A program made the position numbers and the translations under genes. A stretch of DNA of 64,000 nucleotides from Tenacibaculum sp. MAR_2010_89. Lineage in GTDB: Bacteria > Bacteroidota > Bacteroidia > Flavobacteriales > Flavobacteriaceae. The stretch is from contig NZ_FNUB01000005.1 in the NCBI RefSeq assembly GCF_900105985.1, positions 1,612,001 through 1,676,000 of the forward strand, given 5' to 3'. Shown here one piece after another: positions 17,871 through 28,913 of the stretch (the first letter of the stretch is position 1; each line of letters opens with the position of its first letter). The notes under the pieces were generated by a model that saw only the letters and a program-made list of their open reading frames with translations, did no database searches and had not been told where the DNA came from.

Positions 17871-18797
17871 TTAGAAAGATAACGCTTCGTTATTTTTCTT
17901 TACAGCTTCAGCAGAAGCAGTTAAATGTTCTTTTTCAGCATTGTCTAACTTAATTTCAACAATACTTTCAATTCCGCCTTTACCTAAAACAACAGGAACA
18001 CCAATACATAAACCAGATAAACCATATTCACCATCTAATAAGGCAGAACAAGGGAATATCTTTTTTGTATCACATGCAATAGCTTGAACCATTCCAGAAA
18101 CAGCAGCTCCTGGTGCATACCAAGCAGAAGTACCTAATAAACCAGTTAAAGTTGCACCTCCAACTTTAGTATCTTGTTTAACTTGTTCTAGTCTTTCTTC
18201 TGTTAAAAATTCAGATACTGGAACAGAATTTCTTGTAGCTAAACGAGTTAAAGGAACCATGCCTTTATCAGAGTGTCCTCCGATAACCATTCCATCAACA
18301 TCAGATATAGGAGCTCCTAAAGCTTCAGCTAAACGGTATTTGAAACGAGCAGAATCTAAAGCACCACCCATCCCAATAATTCTATTTTTAGGTAAACCAG
18401 TTGCTTTGTGTACTAAGTAAGTCATTGTATCCATAGGATTAGATACAACAATAATAATAGTATTAGGAGATTGTTCAACTAAGCTAGCTGCAACAGTTTT
18501 TACAATACCTGCATTAATTCCTAACAACTCATCACGAGACATTCCAGGCTTACGAGCAATTCCAGAAGTAATAACGCAAATATCTGAACCAGCAGTTTTG
18601 CTATAATCTCCAGTAGTTCCAACTATTTTTGTGTCAAAACCATTTAAAGAAGCAGTTTGCATTAAATCCATAGCTTTACCTTCTGCAAAACCTTCTTTAA
18701 TATCTACTAAAACAACTTCTGAAGCGAAATTTTTAATAGCAATGTACTCTGCACAACTTGCGCCTACAGCACCTGCTCCTACAACTGTTACTTTCAT
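17871..18797 (-). CDS. mdh: malate dehydrogenase
   Basis: The 308-residue enzyme interconverts malate and oxaloacetate with NAD in the citric acid cycle. It has the N-terminal dinucleotide fold (VTVVGAGAVGASCAEYI), the acidic residue VDIKEG that selects NAD, substrate-binding Arg residues in GIARKPGMSRDELL, and the active-site His in VIGGHSDKGMVPL. This is the lactate-dehydrogenase-like MDH common in Bacteroidota. It is a single-gene unit, with its own terminator downstream and another gene's terminator upstream. Confidence 0.97.
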   Translation of the reverse strand: MKVTVVGAGAVGASCAEYIAIKNFASEVVLVDIKEGFAEGKAMDLMQTASLNGFDTKIVGTTGDYSKTAGSDICVITSGIARKPGMSRDELLGINAGIVKTVAASLVEQSPNTIIIVVSNPMDTMTYLVHKATGLPKNRIIGMGGALDSARFKYRLAEALGAPISDVDGMVIGGHSDKGMVPLTRLATRNSVPVSEFLTEERLEQVKQDTKVGGATLTGLLGTSAWYAPGAAVSGMVQAIACDTKKIFPCSALLDGEYGLSGLCIGVPVVLGKGGIESIVEIKLDNAEKEHLTASAEAVKKNNEALSF

Positions 18798-18868
18798 TTT
18801 ATATATTTTTTATTGAAAATTATTAATAAGATGCACAAAAATAGCTATTTGTATAAGTATAAAAAAGA

Positions 18869-18896
18869 AAAACCCATTGATATTTCAATGGGTTTT
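18869..18896 (-). terminator. terminator downstream of the exported unknown gene
   Basis: AAAACCCATTGA (18869-18880) and TCAATGGGTTTT (18885-18896) form a 12-base stem with a four-base loop, followed on the minus strand by a T-rich run. It separates the gene ending at 18903 from mdh. Confidence 0.8.
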
Positions 18897-18902
18897 AGTT
18901 TT

Positions 18903-19652
18903 TTATTGTTTAGCTCTCATTTTGGTGTATTCAAGTATATATTCACTAAAATAACGCCATTTAATATCTTTTACTGGATACTTTTTCATGAACTCTTCGC
19001 AGTCTCCAAATAAACCTTCGTATCTCACTTTTAATTCTTTTTTACGAAGCCAAAATATAACTCCGTCCTTTTTTATATAGTATGATTTAGCAAGACCTCC
19101 AGCAACATTAAAACCAAACATACCTAATTTAGTTGTTTCTTTAGCTTTAGGGTCTCCGAAAACTTCAATATATTTACTAAAAGTAGGGTTTACTAATTGC
19201 ATCATATATTCTTTTTCCTTTTTCCTGTTTTTAAGAGATACTTTCTGATTTTTAAAATAAATATATCCTTGGTTAATAACTTCGTTATCTAGGTCAGAAC
19301 GTTCCCATTGTCTTACGTCATAAACATGCCTGAAAGATTTAGAAAGCTTTTCTAAACCTCCTGGGTATAAGTACATTTCTTTAATCTTTTCAGAATAAAA
19401 TTTTAATTTTTTACGAGACTTTTCTTCTTTAATTTTAATATAATAAATCTGTCCCTTCTTTCTATCTACATCTTTTTTGTAACCTTCTATTTTTGTTCCA
19501 TCTTTTAAGATTACTATAGATAGCTTTTTTCCAGAGTAACTATTGTATACTTTGTCGAATAGATCTTTTCCATTGATTGTTTTTTCTTCTTTTTTTTGGC
19601 TAAAACCAAATAAGCTTGTAAAAAAAAGTACTAATAAAATTTTTGTTTTCAT
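18903..19652 (-). CDS. exported protein of unknown function
   Basis: The 249-residue protein has a signal peptide (about 1-18, ending GFSQ) and a very lysine-rich mature part. A beta-strand segment (LSIVILKDGTKIEGYKKDVDRKKG) looks like the opening of small barrel-like domains that describe themselves with a KDG turn, and the C-terminal half contains FGFNVAGGLAKSYYIKKDG. I do not recognise the family. It is flanked by terminators on both sides, so it is transcribed alone and is probably periplasmic or outer-membrane associated. Confidence 0.6.
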   Translation of the reverse strand: MKTKILLVLFFTSLFGFSQKKEEKTINGKDLFDKVYNSYSGKKLSIVILKDGTKIEGYKKDVDRKKGQIYYIKIKEEKSRKKLKFYSEKIKEMYLYPGGLEKLSKSFRHVYDVRQWERSDLDNEVINQGYIYFKNQKVSLKNRKKEKEYMMQLVNPTFSKYIEVFGDPKAKETTKLGMFGFNVAGGLAKSYYIKKDGVIFWLRKKELKVRYEGLFGDCEEFMKKYPVKDIKWRYFSEYILEYTKMRAKQ

Positions 19653-19713
19653 ATGTAGTATAAATTTTTAAAAGGCAAATGTACTTAATAAATGTTAAAA
19701 ACTGTTAAAATAA

Positions 19714-19740
19714 AAACCTCATTGAATTTCAATGAGGTTT
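19714..19740 (-). terminator. terminator after the DUF6588-like gene
   Basis: AAACCTCATTGAA (19714-19726) and TTCAATGAGGTTT (19728-19740) make a 13-base stem with almost no loop, with T-rich sequence on the minus-strand 3' side. It follows the DUF6588-like gene by 26 bases. Confidence 0.8.
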
Positions 19741-19766
19741 AATCTTGTTATGTAGGTTTTTTGATT

Positions 19767-20807
19767 TTATCTAAAACTAAAAGCAATACCAGCGTTTACT
19801 GTATTGTATTCTTGTAAAGAATAACTTCCAAAAATTTTAAAGAAACCTAAACTTACTCTTGCTCCAATTGTAGTGTTAAAACTACTAGAGTTAAATTTTA
19901 AACTAGGAGGTGTTAATGCTACTTTCTGCTCTCCTCCAAGTGAGGTAAAACTACCGATAAAGGTACCACTCATTCTTAAATCAGCATTTCCAGAATTATA
20001 ACCTAAACCACCAAAAATGTTTATGAATGGAAAATTTAAAGAAGCAATAGCTTGGAATGAAAAAGCAGATAAACCAAATTCTCCAATTCCATTTCGTACT
20101 TCTAAAGAACCAGTTGTTTCATTTCCAAAACCATAATTTACATCTAAATTAGAATAAGCAGCTAATAAAGAAACATGCAAGGGAAGTTTATCTAAAGGTC
20201 CAAACCAACTTGTGATTTCTTTTTTTAAACCAATTCCATACATACTAACTTTTGCTCCGTCATCACCAAATTTTGTTTCAGGAAAGAATCGAGCCATAAC
20301 TTCAAATTTATAAGGTAATCCTAAACCTACTTGTACAGCAGGTGCTGGAACAGCTTTTAATGGTAAATCACCAATTATTCCTCCAGGTAATTCGAAATTA
20401 GCTGTTACTTGTTGGTTTGCTCCACCTACATCTATTGTTCTGGTAACTGTAAATGTTGTAGGAGTATCTGGACCTGCAAAAGTAGCTGCTGAGGTTGAAG
20501 TAGAAGTGATAGATGAACCTGCTCCTAAAGCGTTTTGAATGTTAAAAGTTTCTTTATCTGAAGGAATAAAACTAGCGTTTATACCTATTGTAATATCAAA
20601 TCCGAATTTTTTATGAACTTTAGCTGTATGATACCATCCACTATTCATACTATTTATTAATCCTTCCATTCCAGGGTTGAAATATGCTTGGATTAGGTTA
20701 CCGGCATCTTTTGTACTACCTAGAATAGCTTGTTCAAAACCATCTTGAGCTTTAGAACTTGTAATCATGGTAAAAACAGCTATAAAAATTAAAATACTTT
20801 TCTTCAT
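19767..20807 (-). CDS. DUF6588-like exported outer-membrane protein
   Basis: The 346-residue protein has a signal peptide (MKKSILIFIAVFTMITSSKAQ) and a barrel-like body. It resembles DUF6588 proteins of Bacteroidota: N-terminal AYFNPGMEGLINSMNSGWYHTAKVHKKFGFDI, a middle region on pressure-like GIGLKKEITSWFGPLDKLPLHVS, and strands ending NAGIAFSFR. These are thought to sit in the outer membrane, but no function is established. It is transcribed alone, between two terminators. Confidence 0.75.
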   Translation of the reverse strand: MKKSILIFIAVFTMITSSKAQDGFEQAILGSTKDAGNLIQAYFNPGMEGLINSMNSGWYHTAKVHKKFGFDITIGINASFIPSDKETFNIQNALGAGSSITSTSTSAATFAGPDTPTTFTVTRTIDVGGANQQVTANFELPGGIIGDLPLKAVPAPAVQVGLGLPYKFEVMARFFPETKFGDDGAKVSMYGIGLKKEITSWFGPLDKLPLHVSLLAAYSNLDVNYGFGNETTGSLEVRNGIGEFGLSAFSFQAIASLNFPFINIFGGLGYNSGNADLRMSGTFIGSFTSLGGEQKVALTPPSLKFNSSSFNTTIGARVSLGFFKIFGSYSLQEYNTVNAGIAFSFR

Positions 20808-20902
20808 TGTTTTACAGTTTTTGATTAGTATATGTGACTTTTAAATATAGTAAAAATATGTTAAATTATATTATACCTAGTATTAGGTAGTTTTAGATAT
20901 AA

Positions 20903-20933
20903 AAAAAGCTCTCATTGTGTATGAGAGCTTTTT
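20903..20933 (-). terminator. gyrB terminator
   Basis: AAAAAGCTCTCAT (20903-20915) and ATGAGAGCTTTTT (20921-20933) form a 13-base stem with a five-base loop just beyond the gyrB stop codon. A/T tracts on both sides allow it to work in either direction. Confidence 0.85.
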
Positions 20934-20951
20934 GTATGATTATTTTTAAAA

Positions 20952-22898
<1,947 letters not shown>

Positions 22899-22957
22899 TT
22901 AATTAATTAGTATCATTTTTTCAAAAAAATAACCGCATGAAGCGATTATGATTTCTA

Positions 22958-22965
22958 CAAATTTA
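22958..22965 (-). promoter_or_regulatory. candidate -7 box of gyrB
   Basis: On the minus strand TAAATTTG (22965-22958) fits the TAnnTTTG consensus, about 68 bases before the gyrB ATG. No clear TTG at -33 was found. Confidence 0.4.
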
Positions 22966-23385
22966 CATTTTTTTAACTTTAAAATAAAGTTTTTAAGCTG
23001 TTTTGATTAAAAAATATTAACAATTGTGAATAGTAAAAAAATGCCTTAAAAGCTTTAAAAATGGGTTTATATTGAAAGAGAAAGTTTTTTTGTTCTTTTT
23101 TGTGAGTGTAAGAAGTAAAGAGTTTCTTAGGAGCGATATTTTGTGATTTTAAAAACAATGAAAAAATATTAATCAGTCGCTTTTAGCATTAAAAAAGTAT
23201 TACTGATAAAAGGTAATATTAAAGTTGCATATTTTTAACCTTTTTGATGTTTATAGTGGTTTATTAATTGGTATGTTTTGTTTTTGTTAATTTATTTTTA
23301 ATAAATTAACATTTTTAACATAATTTATTGTGTTTTTTGTATGTTTGTTTGAAATAATAAATATTAATCAATAAATTTTTTAAAA
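22966..23385. other. gene-free AT-rich stretch between gyrB and the lipoprotein gene
   Basis: About 420 bases with no supportable reading frame. It holds the divergent promoter region of gyrB and the DUF3103-like gene, one perfect palindrome (listed separately), and a possible -7 box TATGTTTG at 23340-23347 for the plus-strand gene. I see no RNA gene. Confidence 0.5.
23286..23310. repeat. perfect 11-base palindrome upstream of the lipoprotein gene
   Basis: GTTAATTTATT (23286-23296) and AATAAATTAAC (23300-23310) are perfect inverted copies separated by TTT. It lies 76 bases before the ATG of the lipoprotein gene and 30 bases before its possible -7 box, so it may be an operator. Confidence 0.45.
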
Positions 23386-24555
23386 ATGAGAATCCCCCGT
23401 ATTCTATTAAAGACATTATTAGTGTCTTTGTTAATTACAAGTTGTAACTCTTCAGATGAGTTAGTTGAAAACCAAGCGGTATTATTGGAGTCAAATTCGG
23501 TAAATAAAAAAGAAGTTACTTTTGAATTTATCGACTTGATGAAAAATAAGAGTTTTAAAAGTAAAACGCTTAACATGTTGTCAAGGCAAAAGCCGAGTGT
23601 TAAGATGTCTAATATTTTAGATGAAACTATTGGTTTATCTTTAAAAAGTGAGTCATTTAACAGGTTATCAACATTAACTAATAAGTTAGAAGAAAAAGCC
23701 GATTCAGATAATGCTCCTGATAAAATTGAAATATTAGAGGTATGGTTACATAACCCTAAAAAGGACATGAATGTTGATGAGTTATTGTTTTCATATGCGC
23801 CTAAAGGAAATGAAAAAGACTGGAAGGTAATTGAAGCTTTTACTATTAATAAAGAAGTAGTTTATCTAGATCCAAAAGAAGCACCAAATAGACCTGTTAT
23901 AGTTATTGAAACGAATGGTTTTGAAACTTTAAAGAAAGAGGTTAAGTTTATGAATAGGTATCTTAGAGAACAAGGTGTTCAAAATAATAGATTTGATACT
24001 TCAAAATTAGATTTAAGAGCAACTTCTTCAAGGAGTGCTGGTTTACAGACGACTAAATTAGATAAGATAAGATTAAATGATGATGAAGAGCCATGGATTA
24101 GTGGAGCTGCTGAAGTGTATGCTATTACTTCTGGAATAAAAGATGGTAATAACAAGCCTGAAATAAAAATAATACCTATGTATTATTTAGATTATGAAGA
24201 TAAAGATTATTATCCTAATCAAATATTGTTATTTTGGGATGATTATAAGTATCAGGCTGCAAATATTCAGTTGTTTGAAAAGGATGACAATGTAAATTAT
24301 AAAAGTTTAGTATCAACTATAGTTAGTGGTGTTTTTCAAATTATAGGAACAGTTTCAACTCAACCTTGGGTTAACGTTTTAGGGCAAGTAGCTGGAGCTA
24401 TTATACAAGCAATGCCAGATAGTTGGTATACCAATAATGATGATTATGTAGATTCTTTTTATACAATTGAAAAGAATAAAAATTACAGAAATTATTATGG
24501 AGCTAGAGGAAATGCAAGAGTGAATTTATCACCATTTTTTGTTGCATCAAATTAA
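23386..24555 (+). CDS. DUF3103-like surface lipoprotein
   Basis: The 389-residue protein has a lipoprotein signal ending LITSCNSS, so it is anchored in a membrane after Cys-20. The middle contains NAPDKIEILEVWLHNP and LDKIRLNDDEEPWISGAAEVYAI, which I recall from DUF3103 proteins; the function of that family is not known. A hydrophobic stretch near the C-terminus (SLVSTIVSGVFQIIGTV) could enter a membrane. It is transcribed alone, with a strong terminator after it. The family call is from memory and moderate. Confidence 0.65.
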   Translation: MRIPRILLKTLLVSLLITSCNSSDELVENQAVLLESNSVNKKEVTFEFIDLMKNKSFKSKTLNMLSRQKPSVKMSNILDETIGLSLKSESFNRLSTLTNKLEEKADSDNAPDKIEILEVWLHNPKKDMNVDELLFSYAPKGNEKDWKVIEAFTINKEVVYLDPKEAPNRPVIVIETNGFETLKKEVKFMNRYLREQGVQNNRFDTSKLDLRATSSRSAGLQTTKLDKIRLNDDEEPWISGAAEVYAITSGIKDGNNKPEIKIIPMYYLDYEDKDYYPNQILLFWDDYKYQAANIQLFEKDDNVNYKSLVSTIVSGVFQIIGTVSTQPWVNVLGQVAGAIIQAMPDSWYTNNDDYVDSFYTIEKNKNYRNYYGARGNARVNLSPFFVASN

Positions 24556-24577
24556 TAGATTAGAATTAGTTGAAATT

Positions 24578-24606
24578 AAAAACTCCCTGTTTATCAGGGA
24601 GTTTTT
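24578..24606 (+). terminator. terminator of the DUF3103-like gene
   Basis: AAAAACTCCCTG (24578-24589) and CAGGGAGTTTTT (24595-24606) form a 12-base stem with a five-base loop and a T-run. It lies between two convergent genes and could serve both. Confidence 0.9.
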
Positions 24607-24609
24607 TTG

Positions 24610-25263
24610 TTAGAAGTTCCAATTAATAAAAGGGAGTGTTCTTTTTTTATTTTTATTCCATAAGCCAATTTGTATACCTTTTAAGTTTTTTGTTTTATTG
24701 AATAAGCCAATTTGAATTCCGTTAATTTTTGTAGAATAATTCTCGAAAGAAATTTGAATACCATTAAAATTTTCACTGTACCCTCCATAAGGGCCTGAAA
24801 TCATTATGCCATTACCTTTTTTAATCCCATTTCCCCCAAAAGCTATCATTATACCGTTACCTTTTTCAATAGAATTTGTTAAGCCAGCTAATGAAATGCC
24901 ATTTGAATGTTTAATATTATTCATAAATAATGTTGTAGAGATACCATATATATCTATTCCTTGAAAAGTGCCAGTAGATAAATTTATTCCGTATATTTTA
25001 TGATTTACTTCTTGTATTTCAGGAACTTTTGAGGCTAAAAAATATAGAAAAGATAATGGGAATATTTCAAGTCTAGCGCCATAAGTTCTATTAAGATTTT
25101 TATAATTTGACTGAGTAGGATAAAAGCCTAAAGAAAGGCCGTATACATCTGAGTTTTTTTCATGTTGAGTTCCTATTAATGGCCTGAATTTTCTTTTTTG
25201 AGCGTAGGTATTATTGCCTACTAAAAATAAAATAATAAGGAAAATAGTAAAAATAACCTTCAT
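24610..25263 (-). CDS. LA_2272-type surface repeat protein
   Basis: From the ATG at 25263 (MKVIFTIFLIILFLVG) the product has about 217 residues with a signal peptide. The C-terminal half is a run of short repeats built on G-N-G-I-x-I and N-G-I-Q-I (NGIMIAFGG, NGIQISFENYS, NGIQIGLFNK, KGIQIGLWNK), the pattern of the LA_2272 surface-repeat family. Such repeats form beta-helical or barrel surfaces; the role is unknown. The longer frame starting with TTG lies inside the preceding gene, so I reject it. One base separates it from that gene, so they are co-transcribed. Confidence 0.75.
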   Translation of the reverse strand: MKVIFTIFLIILFLVGNNTYAQKRKFRPLIGTQHEKNSDVYGLSLGFYPTQSNYKNLNRTYGARLEIFPLSFLYFLASKVPEIQEVNHKIYGINLSTGTFQGIDIYGISTTLFMNNIKHSNGISLAGLTNSIEKGNGIMIAFGGNGIKKGNGIMISGPYGGYSENFNGIQISFENYSTKINGIQIGLFNKTKNLKGIQIGLWNKNKKRTLPFINWNF

Positions 25264-25264
25264 G

Positions 25265-25879
25265 TTAATTAAGTTTATATTTAAAACCAATGTTAATTTG
25301 TGATATTTCTGGCCATCTTCTAGTAGCTATAATTCCTTTTCTATCAGTTTTTCCACCACCAAAACCAAAATATTCAGCATTTATATAGATACTATTTTTT
25401 GAATTTATAGTGTACGATAGCCCCATACCTATTCCCATATTAATATAAATGTCATTTTTGTGTTTTTTTATATTTTCCGTTTTAATGTATTTGTCATTTA
25501 AAGTGAAGTTTAATGCAGGTCCGATTGTAAAATTAAAAGCAATTCTTTTAAAAAATAATTTGTTTTGGAGTTTGTACATTATAGGTATAGATACTATAGA
25601 GCTTGTGTATGAAATGAAGTAAGAAGATGTTAAACTGAAGAAACTTTTAGAATTATTTATGCGTTCACTATGTATATTTGCATGACCATATTTAAGTCTA
25701 AGGTTTATTGAGCTTTTTTTACTTACAAAATATTCTAGCCCAATTCCTACATTTATGTTGTTTTTACTACCAGATTTTTCAAGACCAGTTTCTATTAAAA
25801 GGGCAATGTTTTTTTGTTGTTGTGCATTTATACAAACGCTAAAAAAAATAAAGGATAAATAAAAAAGTTTAATTTTCAT
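25265..25879 (-). CDS. small outer-membrane beta-barrel protein
   Basis: The 204-residue protein has a signal peptide (about 1-19, ending INAQ) and alternating amphipathic strands ending with the aromatic/hydrophobic pattern INIGFKYKLN, typical of eight-stranded outer-membrane barrels. Gly-rich turns (GLEYF, GYGKTD-like turns) separate the strands. It is the first gene of a two-gene unit with the LA_2272-type protein, and it is transcribed divergently from an HTH regulator gene, which may control it. Transport or adhesion are both possible. Confidence 0.65.
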   Translation of the reverse strand: MKIKLFYLSFIFFSVCINAQQQKNIALLIETGLEKSGSKNNINVGIGLEYFVSKKSSINLRLKYGHANIHSERINNSKSFFSLTSSYFISYTSSIVSIPIMYKLQNKLFFKRIAFNFTIGPALNFTLNDKYIKTENIKKHKNDIYINMGIGMGLSYTINSKNSIYINAEYFGFGGGKTDRKGIIATRRWPEISQINIGFKYKLN

Positions 25880-25911
25880 AAGTCTAATATTTATAATTTT
25901 AAGTAAATTTA

Positions 25912-25980
25912 TTGTGATTAATGTTTTTTAAGAAAGATAAATCACAACTAGAATTGTTTTATTTTGTGATTTTCACAAAA
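25912..25980. promoter_or_regulatory. TTGTGA/TCACAA operator cluster
   Basis: A perfect dyad TTTTGTGA-ttt-TCACAAAA (25962-25980) lies 12 bases before the regulator's ATG. Two more half-sites, TTGTGAT (25912-25918) and ATCACAA (25941-25947), form a wider dyad. They fill the divergent gap, so the regulator probably binds here and controls itself and the barrel genes. Confidence 0.5.
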
Positions 25981-25992
25981 AAAAGATATATT

Positions 25993-26958
25993 ATGTATCA
26001 AGAAAAGTTATTTGAGAAAATAAAAGAAAAGTTGAATGGAAAGTCATTGAATGAGGTACTTTCTGGTGTACTAAACATTAGTTATGATGCGGCGCATCGA
26101 AGAACTAGTTTAAAAAGTAAAATGTCTTTAAATGAAAGTGTTATAGCGGCTAAATATTTTGGGTTGTCAATTGATTCACTTATTGGCGAGGTTCATAAAA
26201 GTTATGTTTCAGTAGAGAAAACTATTCAAATAAAAAACGAAAAAAACTTAGAACAATATTTTGAAGATTCTTATGAGTCACTTCGATTAATCGTAGATCG
26301 GAAAGATTTTCATTTATTCTATTCAGCAAAAGATTTACCTATTTTTCATCTATTGAAAGGAGATTTATTGAGCAGATTTAAAATATATGTTTGGTTAAAG
26401 TTGTTAGATAAAAGTTTTAGAAATTTACCTTTTAAAGCTTTTTATCCGAAGTTATCAACCATGCAAAAAGCTAAAAAATTAGGAAGTATATATCAAGGAG
26501 TGAATGTTTCTGAGATTTGGGATACTACTACAATTAATAGTACTTTAAAGCAGATTTATTTTTATTATAAAGCTGGTCAAGTATCTTTTTCAATAGCATT
26601 AGAGTTGTGCAATGAATTAAAGCTGTTATTAGATGAGTTATCTGAAAAAGTTGTATCAAAAAAAAATGTGTTTAACTTATATTATAATGAACTTTTATTG
26701 ATGAATAATAATGTATTTGTTTTTAATAAAGAAAAACAAATGTTATTTGTTCCAAATTCAATGTTGTCTTATTTTAAAACAACCGATAAAGAAACTTGTT
26801 ATGAAGCTCAAAGTTATTTTAGAAAACAAATTAAGCACTCTAAACTGTTAAATACTTCAGGAGAAAAAGAACAGAATCAGTTTTATAATAAAATGATGGA
26901 AAAGGTGAATGTTCTTATCAAGTTAATAGAAGCTGAAAACTTTTTAGATTTTGAATAA
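25993..26958 (+). CDS. HTH transcriptional regulator of Bacteroidota type
   Basis: I start the protein at the ATG at 25993 (MYQEKLFEKIKEKL), which removes a low-quality N-terminal extension and leaves the operator upstream. Its 321 residues begin with a small HTH domain (SLNEVLSGVLNISYDAAHRRTSLKSKMSL...AAKYFGLSIDSLI) and continue with a long helical effector region without transmembrane segments. It resembles the BetR/Xre-like regulators that are common and poorly studied in flavobacteria. Position suggests control of the divergent outer-membrane protein genes. The ligand is unknown. Confidence 0.65.
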   Translation: MYQEKLFEKIKEKLNGKSLNEVLSGVLNISYDAAHRRTSLKSKMSLNESVIAAKYFGLSIDSLIGEVHKSYVSVEKTIQIKNEKNLEQYFEDSYESLRLIVDRKDFHLFYSAKDLPIFHLLKGDLLSRFKIYVWLKLLDKSFRNLPFKAFYPKLSTMQKAKKLGSIYQGVNVSEIWDTTTINSTLKQIYFYYKAGQVSFSIALELCNELKLLLDELSEKVVSKKNVFNLYYNELLLMNNNVFVFNKEKQMLFVPNSMLSYFKTTDKETCYEAQSYFRKQIKHSKLLNTSGEKEQNQFYNKMMEKVNVLIKLIEAENFLDFE

Positions 26959-26961
26959 AAA

Positions 26962-26983
26962 AAACCTCATTGAAATGAGGTTT
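26962..26983. terminator. bidirectional terminator between the HTH gene and asnB
   Basis: AAACCTCATT (26962-26971) and AATGAGGTTT (26974-26983) form a 10-base stem with a two-base loop, flanked by A and T tracts. It lies between convergent genes. Confidence 0.8.
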
Positions 26984-27005
26984 TTAACACAACTAAAAAT
27001 GCTGT

Positions 27006-28667
27006 TTAATAAGCATCTTCATGCACTGCTTTAATGGCTCTTCCACTAGGTTCATTTACGTTTTGAAAACTTGCATCCCAAGCTAATGCAGTAGGCGTGC
27101 TACAAGCAATAGAAGGTACAGATGGTACAGTTAAAGCAGCAGTTTCACTAGAAAAATGTTCTTCAAAAATAGAACGGTAATAATATTCTTCTTTAGCTCT
27201 TGGAGTTTGCATAGGAAACCTATGAGAAGCATTGTCCATCATTGTTTCAGTAACAGCTGCATCAACAACTTCTTTTAAACTGTCAATCCAGTTATATCCA
27301 ACTCCGTCAGAAAATTGTTCTTTTTGTCTCCAAGCAACACTTTCAGGTAAATAACTTTCAAAAGCTTTTCGTAAAACCCATTTTTCCATTCGTTCTCCAT
27401 TAATCATTTTGTCTTCAGGGTTTATACGCATGGCAACATCCATAAATTCTTTATCTAAAAAAGGAACACGACCTTCAATACCCCAAGCCATTAAACTTTT
27501 GTTGGCTCTTAAGCAGTCGTACTGATATAGCTTATCTAGCTTACGAACTGTTTCTTTATGGAATTCTTCAGCACTAGGAGCTTTATGAAAATATAAGTAC
27601 CCGCCAAAAATTTCATCGGCACCTTCGCCAGATAACACCATTTTAATTCCCATCGATTTTATTACACGGGCAAGTAAATACATAGGAGTTGAAGCTCGAA
27701 TTGTTGTAATATCGTAAGTTTCTAAGTTGTAAATAACATCACGAATAGCGTCTAGTCCTTCTTGAACAGTAAAAGTTACTTCATGATGAATTGTACCAAT
27801 ATGTTCAGAAACCTCTTTAGCAGCGGCTAAGTCAGGAGATCCTTCTAAACCAATAGAAAAAGAATGCAATTGAGGGTACCAAGCTTCATCTTTATCACCA
27901 GATTCTATACGTTTAGAGGCGTATTTTTTTGCAACAGCAGAGGTTATTGATGAGTCTAAACCACCTGAAAGTAATACACCATAAGGTACGTCGCTCATTA
28001 ATTGTCTATGAATAGCAGCTTCTAAAGAGTCTCGAATTTCGTCAATACTTGTTTGGTTATCTTTAACAGCTTCATATTCTAGCCAATCACGAGAGTACCA
28101 GCGTTGTAAACCACCTTCTCTTGTATAATAGTGTCCTGGAGGAAAAACTTCTATTTTATTACAATAGCTTTCAAGGGCTTTTAATTCAGAAGCGACATAA
28201 AAAGTTCCCTTTTTATCCCACCCCATATATAAAGGAATGATTCCCATATGATCTCTAGCTATTAAATATTCATCTGTAGCAGTATCATATACGGCAAAAC
28301 CAAAAATTCCATTTAAATCATCTAAAAAGTGTTCACCTTTTTCTTTATATAATGCAAGAATTACTTCACAGTCAGATTGTGTTAAAAACTCATGACTCTC
28401 TTTTAGTTCCTTCTTTATTTCTTTGTGGTTGTATATTTCACCATTGGCAGCTAAAACAAATCTTTTATCTTTACTAAATAAAGGTTGTTGTCCAGATGTT
28501 GGATCAACAATAGCTAAACGTTCATGGGTCATAATAGTTTTATTATCACTATAAATACCACTCCAATCTGGGCCACGATGCCTAATTTTTTTAGCCATTT
28601 CTAATAACTGAGGTCTTAAAACTTCTGATTTATCTTTTAAATCAAAGGCACATACAATTCCACACAT
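27006..28667 (-). CDS. asnB: asparagine synthase (glutamine-hydrolysing)
   Basis: The 553-residue enzyme makes asparagine from aspartate, ATP and glutamine. The N-terminal glutaminase domain begins MCGIVCAF with the catalytic Cys-2 and has RHRGPDWSG and AANGEIYNH. The synthetase domain contains the pyrophosphate loop GVLLSGGLDSSI and the GEGADEIFGGY segment. Length and layout fit AsnB. It is transcribed alone and is divergent from the trp operon across about 280 bases. Confidence 0.96.
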   Translation of the reverse strand: MCGIVCAFDLKDKSEVLRPQLLEMAKKIRHRGPDWSGIYSDNKTIMTHERLAIVDPTSGQQPLFSKDKRFVLAANGEIYNHKEIKKELKESHEFLTQSDCEVILALYKEKGEHFLDDLNGIFGFAVYDTATDEYLIARDHMGIIPLYMGWDKKGTFYVASELKALESYCNKIEVFPPGHYYTREGGLQRWYSRDWLEYEAVKDNQTSIDEIRDSLEAAIHRQLMSDVPYGVLLSGGLDSSITSAVAKKYASKRIESGDKDEAWYPQLHSFSIGLEGSPDLAAAKEVSEHIGTIHHEVTFTVQEGLDAIRDVIYNLETYDITTIRASTPMYLLARVIKSMGIKMVLSGEGADEIFGGYLYFHKAPSAEEFHKETVRKLDKLYQYDCLRANKSLMAWGIEGRVPFLDKEFMDVAMRINPEDKMINGERMEKWVLRKAFESYLPESVAWRQKEQFSDGVGYNWIDSLKEVVDAAVTETMMDNASHRFPMQTPRAKEEYYYRSIFEEHFSSETAALTVPSVPSIACSTPTALAWDASFQNVNEPSGRAIKAVHEDAY

Positions 28668-28913
28668 AATCTTATATCATTTTAATATTTTAATATTCTT
28701 TAACTACTAATTAATAACTATTTAAAAAGTTATTGTTTTAATTGATGATACAAACAACGTGATAAACTTTATTTTTTAAAACTAAATTGATTAATATGGT
28801 TTTATATTTTTAAATATTTGATATTTTTTGTTTTAAAATGTAACTTTTGTTTGGTTTTTAGATTTTAAAAATTGTTTTTTTATAGTTTTATAAAAATAAA
28901 TTGAAATAAAAAT
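28668..28913. other. gene-free AT-rich stretch between asnB and the trp leader
   Basis: About 245 bases with no reading frame or hairpin of note. It must contain the asnB promoter on the minus strand, but I cannot point to it. Confidence 0.4.

Noticed and set aside
23364..23768. 134-residue minus-strand frame over the lipoprotein gene
   Set aside because: It is opposite the well-supported lipoprotein frame and has no features of its own.
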